Source of the DNA: Sclerotinia nivalis
Taxonomy: Eukaryota > Ascomycota > Leotiomycetes > Helotiales > Sclerotiniaceae
Assembly (NCBI GenBank): GCA_029531795.1
Contig: JAPEIS010000001.1
Coordinates: 4,712,001-4,776,000, forward strand
Reading direction: 5' to 3'
DNA length: 64,000 nt
The notes under the pieces are model-generated. The model saw only the letters and a list, made by a program, of their open reading frames with translations. It made no database searches and was not told the DNA's origin. The translations under genes were made by a program, and so were the position numbers. Positions 10,481-20,580 of the stretch are shown here, in pieces (the stretch's first letter is position 1; each line of letters begins with the position of its first letter).

Positions 10481-11981
10481 CTAATTAATCCCCTCCATCG
10501 CATGACCCGTCGGTCCCTGAACCGCATAATCACACGTAACAAACGCTCTATCGACCTCAGGCAACCCCTCACAACAATACTGCAACGTTTCCGCCACATC
10601 ATGTGCTTCCTCCAGCGTCGTGCCTTCACTCAGAAGTATATCAACTTCCACCCATACGCCATCGCCCGCATGGTATGCCGTAATACTTTTATATCCATTT
10701 ACTAGTGGACTAAAGCGCCATGCTAGGAATGTGAGTTTTTGTTGTAAGCGATCGTCGACTGCGGCGCCGGTGAGACGGAATATGTTTTCGAGACAGGTGG
10801 ATGACCAGTCGTATATTATGAAAATGGAGAGGAGACCGGCGCCGAGGGGGTCGAGCCACCAGACGTTGGCGGCATTGCCAACGTAGGGGAAAATTAGGGA
10901 GAGAGTGTTGAAGATTACATCGGTTTTGCAGTCTTTGGTAGATGTTAGTTGATTCATAGTCTAGAGTTGAAGGGCGAAATGCCAGAAAAGAAAATTACAT
11001 ACCTTGAGCCAAAGCTTGTACTTGTGTGGTTTTAATCCTAATACATCCAAACCAAATAAGTCCCTTAAGTCCAATTGTACCAGCCATAGAAGCAATGGCA
11101 ATCACCGGCAATTCCTTCGCCTCATGAGGACCGTTAGACATGAGTTTCTGAGCTGATTCTTGAAGAATTTGCATAAATGAAATAATCATTATGATTGAAA
11201 ACACCAAAATTCCAATTGGTTCCAATCTCTTCCTTCCTACAGGGAATTTCCGTTTCAGACTCATTAATCGCCATTCTACCAATCGATTCGTCGTAAATAC
11301 TATGACGGTGCATAGAAGATCGAGTGCTGAATCAACGAGAGAGGCTATAAGAGAAAGTGATGAGGAATAAAATGCCGCCACACCTTTGGCGACGAGGAGA
11401 ATAATATTGGCGATAACATTAATATTAATAGCCCATTTAGCACTCCTGCGAGCTTTTTGACGTTTCTCTTGTTCCGCATCTGGTAGGAAAGGTTCGACAA
11501 ATCCTTGGGTATCTTGTAAAGCACCACCTCCTTCTGCCACTCCATCTCCATTATCATCTCTAGGATCGAAGGATTCGAGAATATCATCTGCAAGAGCTTG
11601 GACAATAGCATTTACTTCGAGCCAATCATCTAGTCGATTATTTTGTTCTTCGTAGAAACTGCGGACACATTTTGGCATTTCTTTTAACTGGACATTGAAT
11701 TAGTGAAATGTTACACCTGCGCGAACACATGGGAAAGATAAAAATACCTCATTATCTCTCTTGCGAAACTCTTCCAAATTCGAGCTTTCCACACTGTCTA
11801 ACAATTTCTTCTTAAATTCAACACGTCTTCGATCATCCGGTTCTAAAGGTCCTTGATCCCTAAATCTGTACTTCCGATCTTTTGATGGTCTTCCTTGCTC
11901 CAAATCTTTGCGAAGATATGTGGTTTGTTTGGTCTTGTAACCATTATCATTCCCGCTTGTCCAATTTCGGTGACCTGCCAT
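10481..11981 (-). CDS. Cation diffusion facilitator (CDF) transporter, probably Mn-type, 3 exons, 456 aa
   Basis: Exons 11981-11748, 11687-11003 and 10932-10481 sum to 457 codons with stop. Donors are GTATTT and GTATGT. The second acceptor (ACCAAAG) is preceded by CTAAC and restores the CDF motif ALAQDCKTDVIFN. The soluble, charged N-terminus runs to about residue 158. Membrane segments follow (INVIANIILLVAKGVAAF, then the DSALD helix, IGILVFSIIMIISFMQIL, VIAIASMAGTIGLKGLIW, and others), with a C-terminal cytoplasmic domain (TAYHAGDGVWVEVDILL). Metal-site motifs are DSALD at 197-201 and DCKTD at 307-311. DxxxD in both membrane sites is the pattern of Mn/Fe-type CDFs, not the HxxxD of Zn transporters. 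Substrate is inferred from this motif only. Confidence 0.88.
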
Positions 11982-12711
11982 TCTGAATTGAGTATATCGA
12001 CACTGCTGATGCAGAGAAGAGGAAAAATAGAAAGCAAAAAGGTCAATTGATATATTTTGCCACGAGTCGATTTATTCTCTTATACTTCAGCTCTATGATC
12101 CATTAATTTATTTACTTCTCTACCTAGTAGTATTGACCTTGATTTTTGGTTGGTGGTGGAGTGGTGGAACATGTATGATGTCACTTTTTGCCGGCAAGTT
12201 AACGTGGATCGTTTCCTGCAGTGAGACGCAAATCTTATGGAGAGACAACACGACTTCATGTGGCATCTTTCATAAATATATTCTCTCTGGCAGCTTACCA
12301 TACTTGAGTGGTGGGATGATAATGGTTCCGTTACTGAGGATATACGGAGTGTATGTTGTTTTTAGACTTTCTTATCTGAAAGATTGTTTATCTTGGGGCA
12401 TGCTCTGCGATACACCCCGCATGAAGCAGTCGATGATATTATAAGCTAAAGTCAGGACTTGTTGTATAATTCCATCTCATAAACAAATTGCTTGATTTTA
12501 AATTTTGTGCCTGCCAGGTCTTGTGTATGGAGCGAAGAAAAGAAGCTTTGCTTTCAACAAAGTCTGAGACTACCACGTGACAACACAGATAAGATGAACA
12601 GAACAATACCATCACCACCAGAACTTCACTCAGCAAAGACCTCGACCAGAACAAACCCCAAATACATAATCAGAATCTCAGACATCCATCACATTCAACA
12701 GCTACATACTA
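11982..12711. other. Spacer downstream of lysine-rich gene, upstream of CDF gene
   Basis: A frame open on the + strand at 12133-12444 begins without an ATG and shows no protein-like composition. No regulatory motif recognised. Confidence 0.45.
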
Positions 12712-14202
12712 CTATGAAATTACTTTCTTCGGACACTTTCTACCCTTCTTCTTATCCTTTTTGTCCTTCTTCTTGTCCTTCTTATTCCTCCTCTTCTTTC
12801 TGGATCTGAGCAATTCTTTTGAAAGTTGCTTCAAAAGTTCTAGCTTGGCCTCAGTCAACTCATCATCACTAAAATCAGAGCCACTACTCTCTCCGTCACT
12901 TCCACTTTCACTCTCATCTTCACTCATAGCCTCGCTGCTACTCTCATCTTCAATCTCAATGACTCTCTGCTCTTCCCTCTCACTTTCCTCTTCATTTCCA
13001 TCTCTCTCCTTTTCCTTCCCTCTCGCCTGCGCCTCCTTGATTGTTAACTCATCTCCTGTCTTCACTTTCTTTGTCCCCGGCGACTTCTTCACTGTTAGTT
13101 GGCGCTTTTGAGACATCAATTTTGGAGTCGCCGGAAGCTTGTCACGACTCTGCGGGTCAATCGACGTGCTATAGGGCTCCATAACAGGTTCAACAACTTT
13201 CGGGCTATGTTTTGTACCGACAGACGGTTCATCGATGATGACTGATAAGGTGCTCTGGCTCGAGGGCTCGTCCTTAAACATGGCCGCTGTGGTATTGATC
13301 ACCCCACTGGTACAAAGGCCAATCAAGCCACATGGCATCATGGTGATACTGTATCGCTTCATGAATGACAAAGTGCTTTGAGGTACCGCAACAATCTCTT
13401 TTCTGCCTAGCACCTTTTGAGCCTTCACGGCGTCCGAGGTGACAATCTCAGGTACGGGGCTCTTTCCACGATTTTTTCCTCTCTTATTGCGCGAATTATC
13501 AAATTCTATCAGGCGTTCGATCACCACGGAATTCAAGGCTCGACAAGCATCTCGCTCCGTCATTAAAACATTTAACAAACGGAGGACCAAAGGTCGTGTT
13601 GTTGACGTAATCAGGTCGACTATTGAAAAGGTCCCGGATAGCAATCTTTCGTTCAGAAGTTCCTTGTTCGAGCCTTTTCCTCATCAATTTCAACTTTCGA
13701 TGTGAGTCATAACCTCTTTTAGCATGTTCTGCGAACTCCAGGTTTTGTTCATCCACGTCCCCTTTGGTCATATCAGCCGCTTTGTAGTATTTCATTTCAT
13801 CCTCAAGGTTCTGGATGCTTTTCACGATGCTGTCCACCTCCACTTTCCTTGAGGATGCCAACGCTATATTCTTACTTTCTTGTATGAGGAAATGCTTCTA
13901 AATATCAAAAACATTACAATTTCTGATATAATTCACAACCTGCGAAAGAGGAATGATATCTTTTGCCAGGACAATAACACCCTTTTCGGGGCTCCGGGTG
14001 CGGTTGAGGTTTGCGATATGCTGATCGGGGTCATCTTCGTTTGCAGGTACTGCCAAATGGGCCAAAAGTTGAGTGCCGAGGCTTCTTGTGTTGCCTCTTT
14101 ATTGTCTTTCGCGTTTGCGTTCGATGCAGCTGAATGGCTTGATGTTATGCTGCTGCGTTTAGACACCTTTGAACCGGGCTGATCCATCTCAACAATATCC
14201 AT
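12712..14202 (-). CDS. Lineage-specific lysine-rich coding region with interrupted frame
   Basis: Three overlapping minus-strand frames appear to be pieces of one gene. Piece 1 starts at ATG 14202 (MDIVEMDQPGSKVSKRSS...). A shifted frame about 14110-13898 reads more protein-like (LAVPANEDDPDQHIANLN) and runs into TAG. An intron ending at TTTAG (13898) would lead into piece 2 (KHFLIQESKNIALASSRKVEVD, helical and charged). Piece 2 ends at 13499, while a different frame, open from 13644 to 12712, continues. Piece 3 is Ser/Glu/Asp-rich and finishes in a highly basic Lys-rich tail, suggesting a nuclear or nucleolar protein. One workable splice joins 13981 to 13897 (donor GTGTTA, phase 0). No good intron joins pieces 2 and 3, so a frameshift, decay or sequencing error is likely. 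No homologue recognised. Confidence 0.45.
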
Positions 14203-15105
14203 CAGGAGAAGGTGCCTCTTGATGGGCTTGAGGTTGTGGTGATAATAATTGTTTACTGTAGTTAAAGCTGCGATATTTTTTTTCTTAGATCAGCATTGAT
14301 ATATTCCTTTTTTCCCTTAAATCAGCGTCGCTATTACTTCTTTTCCGTCACTAATAAGGATTCGATATAATATGATATTGATTGTAATTTGAAATCTTAG
14401 AAATCATTTCATTCAATGTTAGAAGCTATTCAATCAAAACTTAATAGATCTTGTATTTTCATTCTATCTATAACTATCTACCGGCAGGAATATTAGATGA
14501 TTGTAATCGTTAAATTCGCTACAACTAGATATAAAATCCTTGAGTTTCTAGTTGTCTAAAAAGTGTCGATATATTAAACAGTATCTTCTTTTAGCTATAT
14601 AGGGGCTCTAAGTGAGATTATGATCCGAAGGAATCAAGTGAAATAATATGTTATGTAAGTAACTGTATAACAAAAGTAGATGAGGTCATTATCGCTGTTC
14701 GGTTCAAACTATCTCGTCCAAAATATTAGCCTTATCAGCTTTGTGGCTGAACGGATTAAAAAACTGACGCCACACCATTTCACGCCACGTTTAGCTATGA
14801 CGTTTCGGGCAGGGGCACAAGACCTCGGCCCGTTCCAAAATAATGCCCAAAACTTTCCCATAAATTTATTTACAACAAGTTTTTTTCTTACATTAGAACA
14901 AGATAAATTTAAATACATAACCATAATCTAAATTCGAATTCCTTTTTTTGGGGGGGAATAGATTCATATATCCAGTTCCCTTCTACTTATCATATTCGCA
15001 ATAGTGTCTTCCATTTCATTCAACATTCTTCATTCTATCATCAAACTCCCTTTACGACTACGATTGCCACTCCACCTAAGTACAACAATAATAACACCAC
15101 CACCA
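14203..15105. promoter_or_regulatory. AT-rich divergent upstream region
   Basis: Lies between the starts of the lysine-rich region (-) and the PAF-acetylhydrolase-like gene (+). Low GC around 14270-14680. A small frame at 14680-14931 is open on both strands and looks spurious. A run of seven T and seven G occurs at 14943-14956. C/T-rich before the ATG. Confidence 0.45.
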
Positions 15106-16816
15106 ATGACATCCTATTTCTCACGGCTCAGTCCGATTCCAGGGTTTCCGGAATACACTGGACCTCATAAAGTAGGAACAATTGATGTCGAAATTCCTAT
15201 CTCAGAACTCGATTCACCGTCCCAAACACCAAGTAATGTAGAAAATATCCCAACAATTCAATATCGAATCTTCTACCCATGCGAAGCGCAATCGAAACAT
15301 AAGGGAAAGAGTGTGAATTGGATACCTGCGCCCCAGAGAGATTATATAGGTGCATATTCGAGGTTTCTCGGAGCTGGTAGTACATTGGCAGAGGTTATCT
15401 CGTAAGTCGAGCGATTCTTGGGATAAGAGCAAATGCTGATATATTCGGTGTGATAGATATTTCCCTAGACTTCTTCATTATGTTACCATTCCCGTTCACA
15501 AAAATGCCCCACTCCTCCAACCAAAGACAAGCAATACTCGTTGGCCGGTTATGATATTCTCGCATGGCCTGGGTGGTTCAAGAAATGCATATTCACATAT
15601 AGTGGGATCAGTAGCAAGCCATGGCATGATAGTTATTGCACCCGAACATCGTGATGGTTCAACACCTATATCCTATATTCGAGAACCACCCTCCGATGCT
15701 TCCGCGACGGAAAAGGAGAAACCCCCGAAGAAACATGCAAAAAAGACGGTCGACTATGTTAGATTATCACATACTCCGAGTCCAGAAGTTGAAGAAGGAA
15801 GAAATGAACAATTGAGGATTCGACTCTGGGAAATGGGATTGATTCATGACAGTTTATTAAAGATGGATGAGGGAAAGAAACTTACCAATCTCAACACATC
15901 TTCAACTTCATTATCGATATTCAAAGATCAAATGAATGTTCATGAACCTGGCAAAATTACTTTTGCAGGACATTCTTTTGGAGCAGCAACAGTGGTACAA
16001 TTCATAAAATCAGTTTTCCACTCACCTGAGACTTCTTCCGCTCCCAAATCTTATAAACCGATCTATTCACCCTCTCCGAATTCTCCAATTTGCTCTCAAA
16101 TTACACCCAACAATCCAATTGTCCTCCTAGATTGTTGGTGCTTTCCCCTCCGTTCCCAGGCAACCCGCTGGCTATGGGATCATCCTCTTCCATCATACGC
16201 ACCTTCAGGTCCTGGTGGTTCTGCAATCCTTGCAGTAGAATCGCAAGCCTTCTATAAATGGACCGAGCATTTTAATGTAACCAAACGTCTTCTTTCCGCC
16301 GACCCATCTTCGCATAATCCATCCAGTAATGGAAAATCAGAGCCTCATTTTTACTATCCTACCACGAGCGCACATTTGAGTCAATCAGATTTCGGTATTC
16401 TTTTCCCATGGGTTACGAAAAAGGTTTTTGCGGCAGAGGAACCAGAAAGGATTATGAGATTGAACGTTAGAGCTGTGATGCAATTAGTTAGGGAGAGAGG
16501 AATAGAAGTTAGTAAAACGTCTAAGAAAGATTTGGAACTCGAGGGAGATGAAGAGGAAACAAACGATGATGTCAAAATATTTGGAAAGGATGGAGGGGTT
16601 AGAGGATGGAATTGGTTGAGTATTTCTGAGGGTATTGCAGGGAAGGAGGAGGACGAGGGAGAGGAATCAGAAATGGCGGATAAGAAATTAGATGAAAAAC
16701 AAGTTGAGGTTGGAAAAGGAGGGGATGAAGGAGAAATCAAGAAATCGATGGATGTGGAACCGGTGGAGGTGGTAATCGGGAATGAGGTTGCTGCTGATGC
16801 GGGATCAAAAATATGA
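15106..16816 (+). CDS. Platelet-activating factor acetylhydrolase-like phospholipase, 2 exons, 551 aa
   Basis: I take ATG 15106 (context CACCACCACCAATG) as start; the open frame upstream begins with GTG. Exons 15106-15401 and 15457-16816 (donor GTAAGT, acceptor GTGATAG) sum to 552 codons. The fold is that of plasma/type II PAF-AH. It shows RIFYPCEA, WPVMIFSHGLGGSRNAYSHI (oxyanion strand), APEHRDGS, the nucleophile elbow GHSFGA, an aspartate segment VLLDCWCFPL, and a histidine segment TTSAHLSQSDFGILFPW. Together these supply a credible Ser-Asp-His triad. A Lys/Glu-rich tail of about 120 residues extends beyond the fold. Family role: hydrolysis of short or oxidised sn-2 acyl chains from phospholipids. 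No signal peptide is apparent, so a cytosolic role is likely. Confidence 0.88.
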
Positions 16817-18714
16817 CCATGAGTGAAATGAGAAACGACATTGTTTCTTGTTATATACAGTTCGGTGGTTCATTTCTGGAGCGGGATTCTGAAGCGTTTG
16901 AATATTATGGGAGCGTGTTTTGGATCTGCATTTCATGGCATGGATCATGGTTAGTTTTGTTTTGATATTGGTGTTTCTGTTTTAGGAAGTTATAGGATCT
17001 GTAAGATGGAGGTTGTGATATGTATAGGGAATTGATATATAACAGTAAACACATTGGAAATGGGTCAAAATTGAAGATTTTGATGTTGTATATTTTATTA
17101 TAAACTAGATTGAATCGAAGTGGTTTTATAGAGGCTTCTGCCTCTCGTTACTGCCTTCTTGATTAGTACGGTAACAATAACTCAAAAACGAAATAGACTA
17201 AAAGAGTTCATGGATAGTATAGTACATTAATCGATATCTTTAAAACTCCTGCGCATGTTTTGTCGAACTTTTATTTATTTTTTTGGACAATGGATTAACT
17301 CTTTATGATATGGAAGGTTTGGATACTTGCATACTTGAGTGAATTAATTGAATATATTTCTACCCCCATCCAGATCTAGAAACTGGAATTGAGATTGAGA
17401 TTGGAATTGAGATTGTGGTGGAGATGATAATGAGATGGTAATGAGATGTGAATGAGTAGATGATAAAGGAAGATACTAGGGTTTATCTCCTTTTTTTCCT
17501 CGCTTAAATATTTAGATTAACAGTTGAATGGTGGTGATGTAATACAATGTATTCTTAAGAAAAAGATCTTGAATGTTATAACTTTAGCAAATTTTTGCTG
17601 GGATGGTTTATATGGGGAGGCTATATGGGGGTTGGATGGGAGGAAGGGGAAAAGAATGAGAAGGGGAAGGGGAAAGGAAGGGAAAGAGAAGAGAATATTT
17701 TAGAGTTTATGGAGTATTTGGGGGATATTCGAGCACTTCGGATTAGGATTGTGTGCTTGATGTGATGATTGTTATAAGTGGTATTGATAGGTATTGATTG
17801 AATGATATAATTTAACCGACTAGTCTGGGTGGTCGTATAATTGTATAATCGTATGAGGTATATTAGGCAACGTATAAGTAGAGATTGGAATAATATATGA
17901 TATGATGTGATGAATGGCTATGATGTGGTATGAAATGACAGTAAGATCTTATAATTCGAAACGATGATTATTTCATATCTCTATTTTGAATTACGCATTC
18001 AATCCTCCCGATAAAATAAATGTTGGAATTAGATAATCTGCTACGGAGTATACTATATGAATCCTCTTCATCTTTTCATATTTTTAAATACAGATGCGCA
18101 AATTAATCACACCATTGTCCAAGTTCTATTTTATGCTTTCTGTTGTTTCCTGAATTTTGGACTCCTGATTGGTAATTTTCGGTGAGGGTTTCTATTCCTG
18201 CTTCAAATTCGACGTCTAGTCTTTGAGCTTTAAAATGTATTGGTTGGATGATGGATCTGTATGTATACAGTACTAGCTGCTCTAAAGGTCTTTGTATAGA
18301 TGAATTCATAGTTTTGGATGTTTGTTAGTAGGATCTTTGAGGGTTAAGTGTGCGTGGAGCACTTGCGTATTTACTCATTCAGGAGGTCCCACGGTGTCGT
18401 ATATTGTATCTCTCAAAGTTCAACCCTCAGCGCCCAGCCCTCATCTTTTAACCCTCGTCTCTCAACCCCAACCTTCAACCTCATACCGAGAAATCGAAGT
18501 CGAGTGATCACTTAGCTTCTCATATGAGAATTACCAGCCAGCACGAACGAGGACGTGTGATCAAAGCCAGCCACCCTATAGACGAATTAGTAGTTAGAGG
18601 AGTGGGATTTACTTATCCTAAAAGATATGTATGTATGTCCTAAAAGACATTCCTCCCCCCCCCCCACGCATAATTAATCCAGGGAATTTTTTGGGGATTT
18701 TTGAAATTAAGGAA
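16817..18714. other. Gene-poor AT-rich spacer with purine tracts
   Basis: Contains a GAGATT/GAGAT-rich purine stretch (17390-17460) and a polypurine tract of GGGGAA/GGAAGG type (about 17637-17697). A run of about 13 C residues lies at 18654-18666. A frame on the minus strand at 18103-18309 has an ATG but no recognisable protein. No gene supported. Confidence 0.5.
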
Positions 18715-18836
18715 ATCGCTAATGGATAGGAATCCATGGAAAGGAAATGCTAAATGGTGTATATCGCTAATGGATCCGGAAATGTCCATGGAGAGAAAAG
18801 TAAGTTGAGTATATCGCTAATGGATGGGATCCATGG
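18715..18836. repeat. Three tandem 48-50 nt units, each carrying a small inverted repeat
   Basis: ATCGCTAATGGAT starts at 18715, 18763 and 18813 (spacing 48 and 50 nt). Each copy continues into a matching ATCCATGG or TCCATGG, giving hairpins ATGGAT/ATCCAT with 3-8 nt loops. Sequence between the hairpins also resembles itself (AAGGAAATG / GAGAAAAGTAAG). The array stands about 340 nt from the hairpin-rich ORF. Confidence 0.85.
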
Positions 18837-18840
18837 TATT

Positions 18841-19158
18841 TTTTTGGTTTTTTGGAAAAAATTAAAAAGGACGAAAGAAACGCCAAAGGAAAAAAACCGA
18901 AAAGAGAACGCCGAATAGAACGCCAAAGAGGAAATTGCCTACAAAGGTAAGCAAAGCCTCGGGAAATATTAAGATTTTATGGATTTTATGAGTGTTTTTT
19001 TGATTTTTTGATTTTTTGGAAAATTCAAAAGTACGCCGAAAGAAACCGAAAAATGAAAAAACAAAGGAATGTTTTTGTAGGTTTTGTATTTTGAAGTTTT
19101 TTTGGTGTTTTGGTGTCCGAGGACTTTTGTCGAAAAAGTAAAGAAAAAGAACAAAAGG
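18841..19158. other. A-rich degenerate repeat region
   Basis: Very A- and T-rich with recurrent short motifs of the form AACGCC(A/G)AA(A/T) at about 18868, 18902, 18919 and 19033, each within runs of A. Also T-run phrases such as TTTTTTTGATTTTTTG. Not coding on either strand as far as I can see. Confidence 0.5.
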
Positions 19159-19203
19159 AAAAAAAAAAAAAAGCCATCATACGAATGCCCGTCTCATTCG
19201 TAT
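19159..19203 (-). terminator. Hairpin followed by T14 (minus strand), terminator-like
   Basis: On the minus strand, downstream of the orphan ORF, a perfect 9-bp stem (19179-19187 with 19195-19203, 7-nt loop) is followed 6 nt later by fourteen T (19172-19159). It resembles an intrinsic bacterial terminator or a Pol III stop. Function in a fungal nucleus is speculative. Confidence 0.4.
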
Positions 19204-19223
19204 TTTTCCCTCGTGCCCACAGT

Positions 19224-19248
19224 GATTGGTAGAAGAACTCTACCAATC
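19224..19248. repeat. Perfect 10-bp hairpin over the ORF stop codon
   Basis: GATTGGTAGA pairs perfectly with TCTACCAATC across a 5-nt loop. The stop codon of the minus-strand ORF (19240-19242) lies in one arm. Confidence 0.9.
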
Positions 19249-20214
19249 CTCGTCAGAATCATCGGCCCAGGAAAATGACTTCAAGCCTTCCCCATTCATA
19301 GAAGGAATGATCGGTGACGAGCCGACCAACTTGAAGTCACGTTCCTGGGTTGACGAGATGTCCGCTTCCATCAAAGGTTCGACTACCGCCTCAGGAAGGT
19401 TGCCCAATCCGTTGGTTTCATCACCCATCAACTTCATGGAACACCGTTGAAAGTCCGAAAACGTATTCAACGGGCCAGAAGATCTGGGTCCCAAGCGAAC
19501 GATTGCCTCATCTGTGTATCCCTCAAGAGGAACTAGTCCGCAGCCGTCGGTGCTACAAGAGCTCGGTTCGGCGCGGATTTCGTAACCCTCCATATTGGGC
19601 GCGGGAGTATACGCTTCCGGATTCGCGGTGTTGTAATACTCCCCACAGATCCCACAGCGCCTAAGACTAGACGACTTTAACGTATTGTCAGATGAGGGCT
19701 GTATAAATACAGCCTCATCAAGGGGGAGAAAAAGTGAGGATGGACTCAAATCTTCTTGATCCCCCGACGTCTTTTGGAAGGGACGAACTTCATGGATGGT
19801 CCATCTCCCATGAAGCCCCTTGAAAGAGACCTTTTTCGTACTAACCCCGCGGGGTTTTCGGAAAGTTGGATTCTTGGGTTTGTCCGAAGACGCACACCAA
19901 TAGTCCAAGGTCCTCTCGAACCCCCAGAGCCGCATGCCATCAAAGGCATTTTGGGAGCGCATTCCCACAGGGAGAATGGCCGACCCGCATCCAGGCAACC
20001 AAGGTTGTCTGAATGTTCCACCCTCAACAAGATAACATTGATGACCTGAGTCAACAATGAACACCCGTTGAGGATGTATAGAAGTGCTGTGAACTGTGTC
20101 AGCAGGAACACAAAAGTCTGATTGGAAGGGGGGATCCTTAGCCTGTTTTTGAAGGGTTTGCCTGGGCGAAGCCCAGGCAAAAGAAGCCGCCTTGTTAAGG
20201 CCTAAAGACCACAT
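19240..20214 (-). CDS. Intronless orphan ORF, 324 aa, hairpin-rich, possible foreign or mobile origin
   Basis: A single frame starting at ATG 20214 has clearly higher GC than its AT-rich surroundings and no recognisable intron, isolated in a 6.5 kb gene-poor island. I do not recognise the protein. It is Trp-, Gly- and Pro-rich. Possible landmarks are IVDSGHQCYLVEGG (residues 53-66), a potential zinc site formed by C187, C190, C220 and C225, and an acidic tail ending DDSDEDW. The DNA is full of inverted repeats. The start lies in a 20-bp palindrome and the stop in a perfect hairpin. Strong hairpins occur at 19691-19719, 19788-19815, 19843-19856 and 20157-20181. This could be a transferred gene, a relic of a mobile or RNA element, or a structured RNA whose open frame is incidental. 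Expression is unknown. Confidence 0.5.
   Translation of the reverse strand: MWSLGLNKAASFAWASPRQTLQKQAKDPPFQSDFCVPADTVHSTSIHPQRVFIVDSGHQCYLVEGGTFRQPWLPGCGSAILPVGMRSQNAFDGMRLWGFERTLDYWCASSDKPKNPTFRKPRGVSTKKVSFKGLHGRWTIHEVRPFQKTSGDQEDLSPSSLFLPLDEAVFIQPSSDNTLKSSSLRRCGICGEYYNTANPEAYTPAPNMEGYEIRAEPSSCSTDGCGLVPLEGYTDEAIVRLGPRSSGPLNTFSDFQRCSMKLMGDETNGLGNLPEAVVEPLMEADISSTQERDFKLVGSSPIIPSMNGEGLKSFSWADDSDEDW
19691..19719. repeat. 12-bp hairpin with one bulge, TAAA loop
   Basis: GATGAG-G-GGCTGTA pairs with TACAGCCTCATC, one G bulged, four-base loop, inside the orphan ORF. Confidence 0.9.
19788..19815. repeat. 8-bp perfect inverted repeat, 12-nt spacer
   Basis: CTTCATGG and CCATGAAG. The spacer overlaps a second small inverted repeat (GATGG T CCATC). 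Confidence 0.85.
19843..19856. repeat. 14-bp perfect palindrome
   Basis: AACCCCGCGGGGTT, self-complementary, inside the orphan ORF. Confidence 0.95.
20157..20181. repeat. 11-bp perfect hairpin with 3-nt loop
   Basis: TTTGCCTGGGC and GCCCAGGCAAA around a GAA loop, within codons 12-19 of the orphan ORF. Confidence 0.95.
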
Positions 20215-20227
20215 CTCGAGATGTGGT
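20208..20227. repeat. 20-bp perfect palindrome containing the ORF start codon
   Basis: ACCACATCTCGAGATGTGGT. Because of the symmetry, ATGTGGT is read on both strands; the minus-strand copy is the ORF start. Three GGTCGAA-type direct repeats follow immediately at about 20230-20256. Confidence 0.95.
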
Positions 20228-20580
20228 TGGTCGAAAGGTCGAAGGGGTCGAAAGTAATAGTGAGTTTGAAAAAAAGTGTTGTAACTAAAGAATAATACAG
20301 ATAGCTATAAAAGTAATCTGTTTTGCGTACGAGGATTGGAAGAAGATTGGAGGGGGGACTGGCATTATATAGAAATTTGGAAATTCTGGGAACGTAACTA
20401 CTACACGCCGTTTCATAAGCTAATCGAAAGTAAAAGTCTAATTGCCGGTAGTTTTGATAGAAAAGTGGTTAGGTGTCAGGTTTTGCCTTGGGGGCTATCA
20501 TAGTGTCGATTTGGATCCGGTAGATTGAAGCTTTGGAGTCGATTGTTAGTAGCTTTATAATGTTTTTCATATAAGATATT

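Noticed and set aside
15004..15105. N-terminal extension of the PAF-acetylhydrolase-like protein
   Set aside because: The extended frame begins with GTG; the ATG at 15106 has a better context and fits the family start.
18715..18836. Short repeat array considered as CRISPR-like
   Set aside because: Only three diverged units in a eukaryotic genome, with no cas genes; better described as a hairpin tandem repeat.
19240..20214. Orphan ORF as a retrotransposon gag or protease because of IVDSG
   Set aside because: A DSG triplet alone is too weak; no reverse transcriptase, integrase or terminal repeats lie nearby.
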